Assembly (NCBI RefSeq): GCF_001806325.1
Contig: NZ_CP017580.1
Coordinates: 1,302,001 to 1,366,000 of the forward strand
Origin: Curtobacterium sp. BH-2-1-1
Lineage (GTDB): Bacteria > Actinomycetota > Actinomycetes > Actinomycetales > Microbacteriaceae
Length of the DNA: 64,000 nucleotides
Reading direction: 5' to 3'
This document shows, one piece after another, positions 26,707 to 38,040 of the stretch (positions are counted from its first letter, which is position 1; each line of letters starts with the position of its first letter). Both the position numbers and the translations under genes were made by a program. The notes below the pieces were generated by a model. That model did not search any database and was not told the DNA's origin. It saw only the letters and a list, made by a program, of their open reading frames with translations.

Positions 26707-27021
26707 ATGGCGTGGACAGTCCTCGTCCTGTCGGGCGTGCTCGAGGCGGTGTGGGCCACTGCACTGAGCGCATCGAACGGCTTCAAGAAGGTCGTGCCGA
26801 CGATCGTGTTCATCGTCGGCATGGCACTCAGCATGGTGGGGTTGGCGTTCGCCATGAAGGAGATCCCGGTCGGCACCGCCTACGCGGTCTGGGTCGGCAT
26901 CGGCGCATCGCTCACCGTGATCGTCGCGATCCTCCGCAGGCAGGAGGCCGCGTCCGTCGCCCGGGTCGCCCTCGTGCTCGGGCTCGTGGCCTGCGTCGTC
27001 GGCCTGAAGGTGGTGAGCTGA
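26707..27021 (+). CDS. Small multidrug resistance (SMR) transporter subunit 1, SugE/Gdx-like
   Basis: The 104-residue protein has four membrane helices, with the essential Glu in SGVLEAVWATAL (about 13) and VGTAYAVWVGIGA in helix 3. It looks like the SugE/Gdx guanidinium or quaternary-ammonium branch. RBS GGGAG precedes ATG 26707. The second subunit follows after one base; paired SMR genes usually form heterodimers (YkkCD, EbrAB). Confidence 0.9.
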   Translation: MAWTVLVLSGVLEAVWATALSASNGFKKVVPTIVFIVGMALSMVGLAFAMKEIPVGTAYAVWVGIGASLTVIVAILRRQEAASVARVALVLGLVACVVGLKVVS

Positions 27022-27022
27022 G

Positions 27023-27427
27023 GTGCCGTGGATCGTCCTGTTCGTCAGCGCCGCGCTCGAGACCGTGTGGGCCACCGCCCTCGGTGCGAGCGACGGCTTC
27101 ACCGAGCTCCGTCCGACGATCGTCTTCGCGATCACCATCGCGGTGAGCCTCGGGGCCTTCGGGTACGTGCTCAAGCACATCCCGATCAGCACCGCCTACG
27201 CGGTGTGGACGGGGACCGGAGCGGCGCTCACGGTCCTCTGGGGCATGGCCACCGGCGCGGAGCCCGTGACCGCACTCCGCCTGCTGCTCATCGCCGGGAT
27301 CGTCGGCTGCGTGGTCGGCCTGAAGCTCGTCCCGGCCCGCCCGGCCGGCCCGGCGCGCCCGTCCGCGGCCGCGGCCCGCGCAGGCGCCGCGGCGCCGCCC
27401 GCGAAAGCGACAGAATCCCGCCCGTGA
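27023..27427 (+). CDS. SMR transporter subunit 2 with an unusual C-terminal tail
   Basis: The 134-residue protein repeats the SMR fold (SAALETVWATAL, ISTAYAVWTGTGA), ending after helix 4 at about 107. A further 27 residues rich in Ala, Pro and Arg follow, ending AKATESRP. The last codons fall in the left arm of the inverted repeat 27399-27494, so the tail looks like read-through into a repeat. GTG start. Confidence 0.9.
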   Translation: MPWIVLFVSAALETVWATALGASDGFTELRPTIVFAITIAVSLGAFGYVLKHIPISTAYAVWTGTGAALTVLWGMATGAEPVTALRLLLIAGIVGCVVGLKLVPARPAGPARPSAAAARAGAAAPPAKATESRP

Positions 27428-27494
27428 AAGGCGGCACGGTGCCGCTTCGACGGGAGCGACCGCGCGCCGCCCCTGGCAACTGTCGCTTTCGCGG
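27399..27494. repeat. Perfect 15-bp inverted repeat with 66-base spacer at the end of the SMR operon
   Basis: Arms CCGCGAAAGCGACAG and CTGTCGCTTTCGCGG are perfect. The left arm encodes the end of SMR subunit 2; the spacer contains a further GCGGCACGGTGCCGC palindrome. Confidence 0.8.
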
Positions 27495-27526
27495 ACGGGT
27501 CGGCCGCAGCCTGATACGCGACCCGA

Positions 27527-27574
27527 GACGGACTGGAGGCGCGGTGCCAGCTGGCACCGCGCCTCCAGTCCGTC
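27527..27574. repeat. 48-bp perfect palindrome built from two GGAGGCGCGG repeats (terminator-like)
   Basis: The halves are exact reverse complements over 24 bases each and meet at CCAG/CTGG. It lies between the convergent SMR operon and the luciferase-like gene (stop at 27589). Confidence 0.9.
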
Positions 27575-27588
27575 AAGCGGTCACGCGA

Positions 27589-28728
27589 TCAGACGGACGC
27601 ACCCGTCCACTCGTCCTCGGCGGCGACGTGGTCGCTGCCCAGGGTGCCGGCGGCCATCGCCGCGGCCACGCGGTCGGCGTGCGACGGCGGGTTCGAGGGG
27701 ACACCTTCCGGGCGGCCCTCCTCGTTGATCTTCCGCAGCTCGGGGACGATGTCCTCGGCCAGGATGTCGATCTGCTCGAGCACCGTCTTGAGCGGCAGCC
27801 CGGCATGGTCGACGAGGAACAGCTGGCGCTGGTAGTGCCCGACGTGGTCCTTCATGGCGGCGTACCGGTCGATCACCTGCTGCGGCGAACCGACCGTGAG
27901 CGGGGTCTGCTCGGTGAAGTCCTCCATCGAGGGCCCGTGCCCGTAGACCGGCGCGTTGTCGAAGTACGGGCGGAACTCGTCGATCGCGTCCTGCGAGTTC
28001 TTCCGCGCGAAGAACTGGCCACCGAGTCCCACGATCGCCTGGTCGGCGCGGCCGTGCCCGTAGTGCTCGAAGCGCTGGCGGTACAGGCCCACCATCTGCT
28101 CGGTGTGCTGGATCGGCCAGAAGATGTTGTTGTGGAGGAATCCGTCGCCGTAGTAGGCGGCCTGCTCCGCGATCTCCGGCGTGCGGATCGAGCCGTGCCA
28201 CACGAAGGGCGCGACACCGTCGAGCGGACGCGGCGTCGAGGTGAAGCCCTGCAGCGGCGTGCGGAACTTGCCCTGCCAGTTGACGACGTCGTTCTCCCAG
28301 AGCTGGCGGACGAGCGCGTAGTTCTCGATCGCGAGGTTGACGCCCTGGCGGATGTCCTGCCCGAACCACGGGTAGACCGGCCCGGTGTTGCCGCGGCCCA
28401 TCATGAGGTCCATGCGGCCATCGGAGATGACCTGGAGCATCGCGTACTCCTCGGCGATGCGCACCGGGTCGTTCGTGGTGATGAGGGTCGTCGACGTCGA
28501 GAGCGTGATGTGCTTCGTGCGTCCCGCGAGGTAGCCGAGCATCGTCGTCGGGCTCGAGGCGACGAACGGCGGGTTGTGGTGCTCACCGGTCGCGAAGACG
28601 TCGAGTCCGGCCTGGTCGGCGTGCTCGGCGATCGTCAGGATGTCGCGGACCCGCTGGGTGTCGTCGGGGGTCCGGCCGGTGACCGGGTCGGTCGTGACGT
28701 CACTGACCGTGAAGATGCCGAACTGCAT
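27589..28728 (-). CDS. CE1758-type FMN-dependent luciferase-like monooxygenase
   Basis: The 379-residue protein is a bacterial-luciferase-fold flavin enzyme: MQFGIFTVSDVTTDP, DVFATGEHHNPPFVASSPTT, GRMDLMMGRGNTGPVYPWFG and WHGSIRTPEIAEQAAYYGDG. These match the CE1758 subfamily of actinobacterial FMN-dependent monooxygenases. The oxidised substrate is not known. ATG at 28728; the upstream region holds a CGATGC-GTTT-GCATCG palindrome. Confidence 0.9.
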   Translation of the reverse strand: MQFGIFTVSDVTTDPVTGRTPDDTQRVRDILTIAEHADQAGLDVFATGEHHNPPFVASSPTTMLGYLAGRTKHITLSTSTTLITTNDPVRIAEEYAMLQVISDGRMDLMMGRGNTGPVYPWFGQDIRQGVNLAIENYALVRQLWENDVVNWQGKFRTPLQGFTSTPRPLDGVAPFVWHGSIRTPEIAEQAAYYGDGFLHNNIFWPIQHTEQMVGLYRQRFEHYGHGRADQAIVGLGGQFFARKNSQDAIDEFRPYFDNAPVYGHGPSMEDFTEQTPLTVGSPQQVIDRYAAMKDHVGHYQRQLFLVDHAGLPLKTVLEQIDILAEDIVPELRKINEEGRPEGVPSNPPSHADRVAAAMAAGTLGSDHVAAEDEWTGASV

Positions 28729-28767
28729 GATGCGCCGCCTTCCGCGGAGTCCCTCCGCCTGCGATTT

Positions 28768-28783
28768 CGATGCGTTTGCATCG
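28768..28783. promoter_or_regulatory. Inverted repeat CGATGCGTTTGCATCG upstream of the monooxygenase
   Basis: A 6-bp perfect inverted repeat with a GTTT centre lies 39 bases before the start, in a stretch less GC-rich than its surroundings. It looks like an operator for a MarR- or TetR-sized dimer. Confidence 0.5.
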
Positions 28784-28833
28784 ACTTGCTCGGTACAACG
28801 TAACGCAGGCCGAGGCATTCCCGCCAGCGGCGA

Positions 28834-29786
28834 CTACGCGGCGGCGTCGTCCAGCACGCGGTTCCGCAGCACCTTCGACTCCCGCCACAGCATGTACGCG
28901 CCGGTCCACACGAACATGATCGCCACCAGGGCCAGGCAGGGGAAGAGGAAGACGAAGTCGAGCGTCGTCCCGATCGGCGGGGCGCCGGGCATCGCCGACC
29001 GCAGCGCCGGGAACGACAGCAGCGTGGCGCTCAGCCAGATCACGTTCGCGAACTCGAGCTTCCGCCGGAGGATCGCGCTGCCGATCGTGACGACGGCCAT
29101 CAGCGTCGTGAACAGGATCGCCATGATGTAGAACGACACGATCACGACGCTCAGGGTGTCCCGGTGCCCGTCGATCTGCATCGGGACGAGGGTGCGGTCG
29201 CTCTGCACCTCGGCGGCGCTCCGCTCGGCGTTCATCACCCACGGCCGGGCGGAGTTCGACATGTCGACCTCGAACGGCACGGCGTCCCCGGAGTCGTCGT
29301 CCTGCACGCTCAGCTGGAAGTTCGCGAACGGCTGGTCGAACGGGTACGAGGTGTCGCCCCGGTCGAGTGTCAGCGTCAACGAGGTCGCGTCCACCACCGA
29401 CTGCCCCGGGAACGTCACGACGCTCGTCGTCACCCCGCCGCTCGAGACCTCGATGCGCAGCGGCTGCGAGATCTCGCCGGCCTTCTCGCCCTCGAACGAG
29501 CCGTGCGGGATCGGCAGGACGTTCGCCTGCATCACCCTGTTCGAGAGGTCGACGTCCTGCACGCTCATCCGCAGCGTCATGTAGTCGCCGGACTGGCTGT
29601 TCGACCCGCTCACCGGGACGGCGGTCGTCGTCTTGAGCGCTCCGGAGAGGCCGATCACGACGTAGTACACGGCCAGGAGGACCACCGCCACGAGCAGGAT
29701 GACCGGCGCGGGGTTCCTCCGGGTGCGCTTCGCGGTCGGGGTACCGGGAGCGCCGGGTGCGTCGGTCGGGGCGTCGGTCGTGTGGG

Positions 29787-29790
<4 letters not shown>
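28834..29790 (-). CDS. DUF4436 family membrane protein
   Basis: The 318-residue protein has one N-terminal membrane helix (about 28-50), an extracytoplasmic beta-rich domain (about 65-215) and three C-terminal helices with ATLLSFPALRSAMPGAPPIG, the conserved stretch of DUF4436. Function unknown. Its ATG overlaps the stop of the large surface protein (29787), so the pair is one unit. Confidence 0.85.
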
Positions 29791-32234
<2,444 letters not shown>

Positions 32235-32312
32235 GTGTTCCCCGTCCACGCCGGCTCCCGAGGCCGGCGTGTGGACGACGCTAGTCGGCCAACGGCCGTC
32301 GGGTCCGGAGGC

Positions 32313-32328
32313 GTTACAGGCCTGTAAC
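32313..32328. promoter_or_regulatory. 16-bp perfect palindrome GTTACAGGCCTGTAAC upstream of the surface-protein operon
   Basis: A perfect palindrome lies 79 bases before ATG 32234 and 18 bases after the end of the PAP2 gene. Its A/T content stands out. It could be a regulator site or part of a terminator. Confidence 0.55.
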
Positions 32329-32345
32329 CCTTACGGATGCGATGG

Positions 32346-33239
32346 CTACCGGCCCGGGAGCGCCTCGGAGTCCGTCCGCGCCGCGTGGTGCATGCCGTCG
32401 GCGATCCACACGATCGTCACGACGGCCAGCACGCTCGCGCTCGACGCCATCCGGCCCGCGACGAGGATCGCACCGTGGTCGTGTGCCCCGCCCGAGATGC
32501 CGTACACGAGCGCCGCGACACCGACCAGGAACGTCACCCCGGTGGCGACGAGGAGGACCCAGGTCACCAACCGACGCGGACCGCGGTGGCCGTCGCGGTC
32601 GCCGCGCGCGCCACGGTCGACCCGTGGTCCGAACGCCCGGACGGCCCCGACCCAGAAGAGCGCGATCGCGCACGCGCCGATGATGTCGCTGACCCGGTGC
32701 CAGCCGTAGACCACGGTCTGGTTCGCGACGAAGACCGCGTAGGCGGCGCCGACGATCACGACGAGCGGGCGGAACCGACGCGGCGTGACCATGAGCACGG
32801 CGAACAGGGCGGCGAGGGCGATCGTGGCGTGACCGGACGGGAACGAGTTCGGCGTGGTCGACTGGGCGATCTCCGGGCGCTCGGCGATACGCTTGACGAG
32901 CGTCGAGGTGGCCGCCGAAGCGAGCACGACGACACCGGCTCCGAGCCCCACTGCGAGCCGGCGCCGAGCGAGCGCGACGGCGGCGATCACGACCACGAGC
33001 AACAGGATCACCGGTACCGAGATGACGTTCAGGGCAGTGTCCGACGAGAACAGGTCGGATTCCCGGACCCCGCCGAGTGCGGCGTCCTCGACCCGCTGCC
33101 CCACCGGCGTCAGCACCGCCACCGCGTAGACGAGAGGCACGATCACGAACCCCAGAGCCGACAACAGTCCCCACCGCAACCGCCGTGAGACGCTCGGTCC
33201 ACGCGACTCGGGTGCGCTGCGTTCGGGCGTTCGGGTCAC
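32346..33239 (-). CDS. PAP2-superfamily phosphatase (membrane)
   Basis: The 297-residue protein has about six membrane helices and the PAP2 motifs: KRIAERPE (KxxxxxxRP-like), PSGHATIA (PSGH) and YGWHRVSDIIG (SRxxxxxHxxxD-like). Such enzymes dephosphorylate lipid phosphates at the membrane, for example undecaprenyl diphosphate or phosphatidic acid. The GTG at 33239 is preferred because GAGGAGGA lies 8-9 bases upstream; a longer open frame exists but would overlap the divergent promoter. Confidence 0.85.
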   Translation of the reverse strand: MTRTPERSAPESRGPSVSRRLRWGLLSALGFVIVPLVYAVAVLTPVGQRVEDAALGGVRESDLFSSDTALNVISVPVILLLVVVIAAVALARRRLAVGLGAGVVVLASAATSTLVKRIAERPEIAQSTTPNSFPSGHATIALAALFAVLMVTPRRFRPLVVIVGAAYAVFVANQTVVYGWHRVSDIIGACAIALFWVGAVRAFGPRVDRGARGDRDGHRGPRRLVTWVLLVATGVTFLVGVAALVYGISGGAHDHGAILVAGRMASSASVLAVVTIVWIADGMHHAARTDSEALPGR

Positions 33240-33480
33240 CGGGCTGGTCCTCCTCGGGGTGCTGGTCGTCGGTGTCGTCGCACGCCTGTTCACGCGCGTG
33301 CGATTCGGACGGTCGGGGTCCGACACGATACCGTTGGGACGCCGGTCGGAGCCTGGGAACCGCGGGACAGCGACCTTCGGATCCGGCAACGCACCGACCG
33401 GCCGCGCGCGGGCGAACGCACCGGCGCGCATCGCCGGACCGACGTACACGGCGTCGGCTGCGTACGAGGAGGAAACCGAA

Positions 33481-33933
33481 GTGGCCATCAAGGAACCGAG
33501 CATCACCGCTTCCCCGAACCGCGGTCTCGCGCTCACCGTGGGCGCGCTGCTCCTCATCTGGGGCATCCTCGGGTTCTTCTTCGCCGCCGACGGCGACCCC
33601 GGCTTCTTCAGCCGCAAGGGCGGCATGCTCTGGAACGCGTTCGGCGTCAACCCGCCGCTGGCACTGCTGTGGGTCCTGCTCGCGGCCGTGCTGCTCATCG
33701 TCGGGCTCGGAAACACGATCGGTTCGCGGAACGCGAACGTGCTCGTGGGCGCCGTCCTCGTCGTGCTCGCGGTCTACGGCTTCGTGTTCGTGAACACCTC
33801 GGCGAACGTGTTCGCGCTCAACACGACCGACAACGTCTTCCACGCGATCGTCGGTGTCATCCTGCTCCTCACGGCGTTCGGCGCCGACAAGGAGAACCTC
33901 CGCGCGCTGCGTGCGGACACCGCTCGCGCCTGA
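33481..33933 (+). CDS. DUF4383 family membrane protein
   Basis: The 150-residue protein has four membrane helices; NTTDNVFHAIVGVILLLTAF is typical of DUF4383. Function unknown. GAGGAGGAAA before GTG 33481 fixes the start. It is divergent from the PAP2 gene. Confidence 0.83.
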   Translation: MAIKEPSITASPNRGLALTVGALLLIWGILGFFFAADGDPGFFSRKGGMLWNAFGVNPPLALLWVLLAAVLLIVGLGNTIGSRNANVLVGAVLVVLAVYGFVFVNTSANVFALNTTDNVFHAIVGVILLLTAFGADKENLRALRADTARA

Positions 33934-33947
33934 TCCCGCGCGTCCCC

Positions 33948-33983
33948 GACGCCCCGCCCGCCCCTCGTGGCCGGCGGGGCGTC
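33948..33983. terminator. Bidirectional terminator between DUF4383 and helicase genes
   Basis: Arms GACGCCCCGCC and GGCGGGGCGTC are perfect over 11 bases with a 14-base loop, between convergent genes. Confidence 0.8.
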
Positions 33984-34044
33984 GTGCGTCCGGGCCGTCG
34001 CACGCCCGGGCCGCCGCGCGCCTGGGCCGTCGCGCGGGGGCGGG

Positions 34045-35367
34045 TCAGTCGCCGTCGTCGGCGTCCGGGGCGGGAGCGGGAGCCGCCTCGAGCTCCGTCG
34101 CCACCACCCGGGGCGCCTCGGACATGAACCGCCGGACGTCGAGGTCCACGATGATGTCCTGCGGCCGCAGCGGACGCGTGAGGTACAGCCCCTCGAGCGA
34201 GGTGAGCCGTGACAGCGCCACGTACGTCTGCCCGGCGCTGAACACCCGGTTGCCGAGGTCGACCACCGCCCGGTCGTAGGTGCTGCCCTGCGACTTGTGG
34301 ATCGTCACCGCCCACGCGAGCCGGAGCGGGAACTGCTGGAACTCGCCGACGGTGTCCTTCTTGAGTTCCTTCTTGTCGGCGTCGTAGGAGTACTTGAACT
34401 TCTCCCACACCGACGGCTGGACCTCGAACGACTCCCCGTCGACGTCCACCCACACGGTGTCGCGGATCGTCTGCACGACCCCCAGGGTGCCGTTCACCCA
34501 GCGCTGGTCGGGGTCGTTGCGCAGGAACATCACGTGCGCGCCGGGCTTCAGCTCGAGGGCTTCGTCCGCCGGGAAGTTCCGTCCGCCGAAGTCGCCGTTG
34601 ACGTCGGCCCGCGCGGTCCGCACCTTGCCGGGCAGCCGGTCGAGCGCGGCCTTGTTGATGCGCGCCACGGTGTCGTTCCGGGTCGCCAGGGTGATCGCGT
34701 CGTCCGGGGCGGGCCGGGCGCCCGCCGCGTTGAGCTGCCCGGCGACGTCCGCTGTCACCCGCCCGTGCCGCACGGCCGTCAGCATCGCGGCGAAGGCATC
34801 GTCGCGCTGCCGGTGGACGGTCGCGAGCTCGACGATGTTGAGCTCCGCCTCGAGCCAGACCTTGGCGTCGAAGAACCACATCGAGCGGTAGTGGTCGGTG
34901 AAGTACGCGCGCTCGTCCCCGTCGCCCGGCACCGGCGGCAGCTGGTACGGGTCACCGAACATGACCACCTGCACGCCGCCGAACGCCTCGAACTGGCGCC
35001 CGCGGGCCTTGCGCAGCGAGCGGTCCATGGCGTCGAGGAGGTCGGCGTTCACCATCGAGACCTCGTCGATCACGAGGGTGTCGATCGTGTTGAGGAGCTT
35101 GCGGGTGTCCGGCCCCTGCCGGAGTTCGGCGTCGGCGATGAGCCCGATCGGCAGGCGGAAGAGCGAGTGGATCGTCTGCCCACCGACGTTCAGCGCCGCG
35201 ACACCGGTCGGCGCGCAGATCACGACCTGCTTCTCGGTGTTCCACGACAGGTGGTTCAGGAGCGTCGACTTGCCCGTCCCCGCACGCCCGGTGATGAACA
35301 CGTGGTCGCGGGTGTGCTCGATGTACTCGAAGACGGCCCGCTGCTCGGCACTGAGCTCGACGCTCAT
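34045..35367 (-). CDS. PIF1/RecD-like superfamily 1 DNA helicase
   Basis: The 440-residue protein has Walker A GRAGTGKST (27-35), Walker B LVIDEVSM, QVVMFGDPYQLPPVPG (motif III) and a C-terminal WAVTIHKSQGSTYDRAVV...YVALSRLTSLEGLYL, the PIF1/RecD family set. It unwinds DNA 5'-3' in relatives. It ends with an acidic disordered tail. Its ATG overlaps the stop of the CopD-CtaG gene (ATGA), an odd pairing of helicase and membrane protein. Confidence 0.92.
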   Translation of the reverse strand: MSVELSAEQRAVFEYIEHTRDHVFITGRAGTGKSTLLNHLSWNTEKQVVICAPTGVAALNVGGQTIHSLFRLPIGLIADAELRQGPDTRKLLNTIDTLVIDEVSMVNADLLDAMDRSLRKARGRQFEAFGGVQVVMFGDPYQLPPVPGDGDERAYFTDHYRSMWFFDAKVWLEAELNIVELATVHRQRDDAFAAMLTAVRHGRVTADVAGQLNAAGARPAPDDAITLATRNDTVARINKAALDRLPGKVRTARADVNGDFGGRNFPADEALELKPGAHVMFLRNDPDQRWVNGTLGVVQTIRDTVWVDVDGESFEVQPSVWEKFKYSYDADKKELKKDTVGEFQQFPLRLAWAVTIHKSQGSTYDRAVVDLGNRVFSAGQTYVALSRLTSLEGLYLTRPLRPQDIIVDLDVRRFMSEAPRVVATELEAAPAPAPDADDGD

Positions 35368-37298
35368 CGGGTCGCCACCCGGTCGCCGCTGCGCGGTCCG
35401 TCGACGGCGGGCTCCGCCACGGCGCGGCGCACCCGGACCAGCACCACCACGACGACGGTCACGACGACGGCGACACCGGCGACCACGAGCAGCGCGCCCG
35501 CGCGGGCCTGGTCGACGAGCGGATCCGGTCCCCACGTCCGGCCCATCGCGCCGAACCACGACGCCTGCAGGAGCCCGAGCGGCCCGCGCATCGCGACGCC
35601 GAGCGACACCAGACCGGCCGCGACGACCACCGCCCCGGCGATCCGGACGAGCGCCGCGGGCATCGAAGCGCGCCGCGCGCCGACCGCGATCGGCGTGAGC
35701 AGGGTGGGGACGGCGAGGAGCCCGACGAGCAGGAACCCGACGTCGATGACGGTGCGGCCCGTCGAGTCGCTGACCGACCACCGGAGTGCGTCGGTCACGA
35801 AGAACGCCCACCACGCCGCCGCCAGGACCAGGAACGCCGGGAACGGCTGCACGAGGTACCGCACCGCCTGGTTGTCGACCAGGACGCCCGTCCACTCGCG
35901 GACACCGGTGCTGCCGTCGTCGCGGGGGTGGACGGCGGCACGGATGAGTTTCACGGGTGCCGACGCCCAGACGAGCGCCGGCACGACGAGCCCGAGGAGC
36001 ACGTGCGACCCGACGTTGGCGGACACGAGGAAGCGGTCGTAGGTGTGCAGCGAGCCCGAGGTCGCGACGACGAGCGAGACGATCGCGATGCCGGCGGCGA
36101 CCGTCCGGCGCACGGGCCAGCGCACACCGGCGCGACGCAGGCGGACGATGCCGGCGGTGTAGGTCGCTGCGAGCAGGACAGCGGCCATCAGCCAGAACAG
36201 GTCGATGTTCCACGCCGTCAGCCATCCCCAGGCACCCGGAGCGTGCGGCAGGGCGTCGTCGGTCAGCAACTCGGCCGGCGACGGGTTCGTGGTCTTGCTC
36301 AGCGCGACCTGGTCGACGGGGGTCGCGGTGCGGCCGAGCGCCGCGGCGAACCCGCTGGCGACGCCCATCACAGCGAGCTCCGCCACGATCAGGAACCAGA
36401 ACGGACGACGGCGCTCGGGGGCGGTGCTGAGCGCGCGGATCGCCCGTCGACGCTGCACGACCCCGAGCACACCCATCGCGACGATGGCCGCGATCTTCAC
36501 GAGCACCAGGACGCCGTACGCGGTGAAGAGGTTCGAGAGCGCCCCGACCCGGATCTGCGCCGAGGCCACACCGGACACGGCGACGAGCACGAAGCACCCG
36601 AGCGCGATGCTCGAGTACCGCCCGACGACGACGGCCCAGCGGTCGCCGTCGATCACCGGGCGCAACAGCACGAGCATCACGAGTCCGCCGACCCAGAGCG
36701 CGGCGCCGACGAGGTGCAGCCCGAGTGCGGTGACGGCCGCGTCGTGGCTCGCCGTGCCCGCGGCGTGCCCCTGCTGGGCGAGCGGGACGAGCCCGATCAT
36801 CGCGACCCCCGCGGTCAGGGCGACCATCCCGCGGGAGCGCACGGCGAAGCACAGCACCGTGACGGCCGCGGCGACGAGGACGGTGACGAGCCACGCGAGG
36901 CCGAGGTCCGTCCCGGTGAGGAACACCCCCATCGACTGCCCGAACTGCTCGTCGATGCTGATCCTCGAGCCGGCGACGCTGAGGAAGGTGAAGAACGTCG
37001 TCACGGCCGACGACACGGTCCAGACGCCCGCCGCACCGGCGGCCACGTCGATCGCGCGGTTCCACTCGGGCGCGGTGCGGGACAGCCCGACGGTCGCGAG
37101 TGCGAGACCACCGATCGCGGCCGCGGCGGAGAGGTCGACCACCAGTCGGGCGATCGGCAAGCCGAACCGGACGACGGCGCCGGGGTCGGCGATGAGCGCG
37201 GCGTTCGCGCCGCCCCCGATGACGAGGGCGACGAGGAGTGACACGAACCCGACGAGCAGCAGCACGGCGGGGCCGGCGATGCGCGCGATCCGATTCAC
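35364..37298 (-). CDS. CopD-CtaG fusion membrane protein, second copy with degenerate CtaG motif
   Basis: The 644-residue polytopic protein matches the paralogue at 1315 in layout: CopD-like part (about 1-330), then CtaG-like part (about 360-600). Where the first copy has SHMLQHM, this one has SHVLLGL, so one conserved His is missing. It may have lost copper binding or do a different job. ATG at 37298. It is followed by the helicase with a 4-base overlap. Confidence 0.85.
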   Translation of the reverse strand: MNRIARIAGPAVLLLVGFVSLLVALVIGGGANAALIADPGAVVRFGLPIARLVVDLSAAAAIGGLALATVGLSRTAPEWNRAIDVAAGAAGVWTVSSAVTTFFTFLSVAGSRISIDEQFGQSMGVFLTGTDLGLAWLVTVLVAAAVTVLCFAVRSRGMVALTAGVAMIGLVPLAQQGHAAGTASHDAAVTALGLHLVGAALWVGGLVMLVLLRPVIDGDRWAVVVGRYSSIALGCFVLVAVSGVASAQIRVGALSNLFTAYGVLVLVKIAAIVAMGVLGVVQRRRAIRALSTAPERRRPFWFLIVAELAVMGVASGFAAALGRTATPVDQVALSKTTNPSPAELLTDDALPHAPGAWGWLTAWNIDLFWLMAAVLLAATYTAGIVRLRRAGVRWPVRRTVAAGIAIVSLVVATSGSLHTYDRFLVSANVGSHVLLGLVVPALVWASAPVKLIRAAVHPRDDGSTGVREWTGVLVDNQAVRYLVQPFPAFLVLAAAWWAFFVTDALRWSVSDSTGRTVIDVGFLLVGLLAVPTLLTPIAVGARRASMPAALVRIAGAVVVAAGLVSLGVAMRGPLGLLQASWFGAMGRTWGPDPLVDQARAGALLVVAGVAVVVTVVVVVLVRVRRAVAEPAVDGPRSGDRVATR

Positions 37299-37418
37299 CC
37301 GTCAAGCCTAGGCGCTGCCCCACCCGGCCACGGAATCGAGCGGGGCGACCTGTGGAGGGCGATCCGCGCCTCCTGGATGTGGAGGACCGACCACGGACCC
37401 ATCGCAGGCCGGGAACGA

Positions 37419-37447
37419 CGAAAGGGACGGCCGAAGCCGTCCCTTTC
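37419..37447 (-). terminator. Terminator of the HU gene
   Basis: AAAGGGACGGC-CGAA-GCCGTCCCTTT is a perfect stem with a tetraloop 18 bases after the HU stop; the stem base gives an A/T-rich flank on both strands. Confidence 0.9.
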
Positions 37448-37464
37448 GTGGCGCGGGAGCAGTC

Positions 37465-37752
37465 TTACTTGACGGCAGCCTTGAGCTTCGAGCCGGCGCT
37501 GACCTTGACCGAGTCGCTCGCGGCGATCTCGATGGCCTCGCCGGTCTGCGGGTTGCGGCCGGTGCGGGCGGCACGGTGGGTCTTCTCGAAGGCGATCCAA
37601 CCGGGGATCGTGACCTTGGTGCCGTCGGCGACCGAGCCGGAGACGACGGAGAAGAGCGCGTCGACGACGCCGTTGACGGTGGCCTGGCTCTGGCCGGACT
37701 CAGCGGCGACGGCAGCGACGAGCTCGGTGCGGTTCAGGGACTTGTCAGCCAT
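37465..37752 (-). CDS. HU-family DNA-binding protein
   Basis: The 95-residue protein has the HU fold: MADKSLNRTELVAAVAAESG, VTIPGWIAFEKTHRAARTGRNPQTGE (beta-arm region) and the C-terminal FxxxK-like end SAGSKLKAAVK. It bends and compacts DNA. It lacks the long Lys/Ala tail of mycobacterial HupB. GAGGAGG precedes ATG 37752. Confidence 0.95.
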   Translation of the reverse strand: MADKSLNRTELVAAVAAESGQSQATVNGVVDALFSVVSGSVADGTKVTIPGWIAFEKTHRAARTGRNPQTGEAIEIAASDSVKVSAGSKLKAAVK

Positions 37753-37993
37753 GGATGTCCTCCTCGGACTTCTTGCAGTATCGGTCGGACGACTTCTCGT
37801 CCGGCGCCCGGAGCGGGTGCTCCGTGCCACGGTGCCGGTGGGCGCGAGACCCTGCGGAACCGGAGTCGAACGTACCAGCCACCAGAGACGAAACCTGCCG
37901 ACTCGCCCGGATTTCCGGGGTTGTCGGGGTACTGGAGGGGCGGAAGTGACCGATGTGACGAAGATGTCCCCCGAAACGGCCCGGGAACGGCGA

Positions 37994-38024
37994 ACGCCCC
38001 GCCACCACTGGGGTGACGGGGCGT
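37994..38024 (-). terminator. Terminator of the rpmB-rpmG-rpsN operon
   Basis: ACGCCCCG and CGGGGCGT arms with an imperfect inner CACC/GGTG stem lie 17 bases after the rpsN stop. Confidence 0.75.
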
Positions 38025-38040
38025 CCGCGGAAGCTGGTGC

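Noticed and set aside
34045..37323. 1092-codon minus-strand frame covering helicase and CopD-CtaG regions
   Set aside because: The upstream two-thirds is an Arg-rich shadow of the CopD-CtaG gene; the helicase proper starts at ATG 35367.
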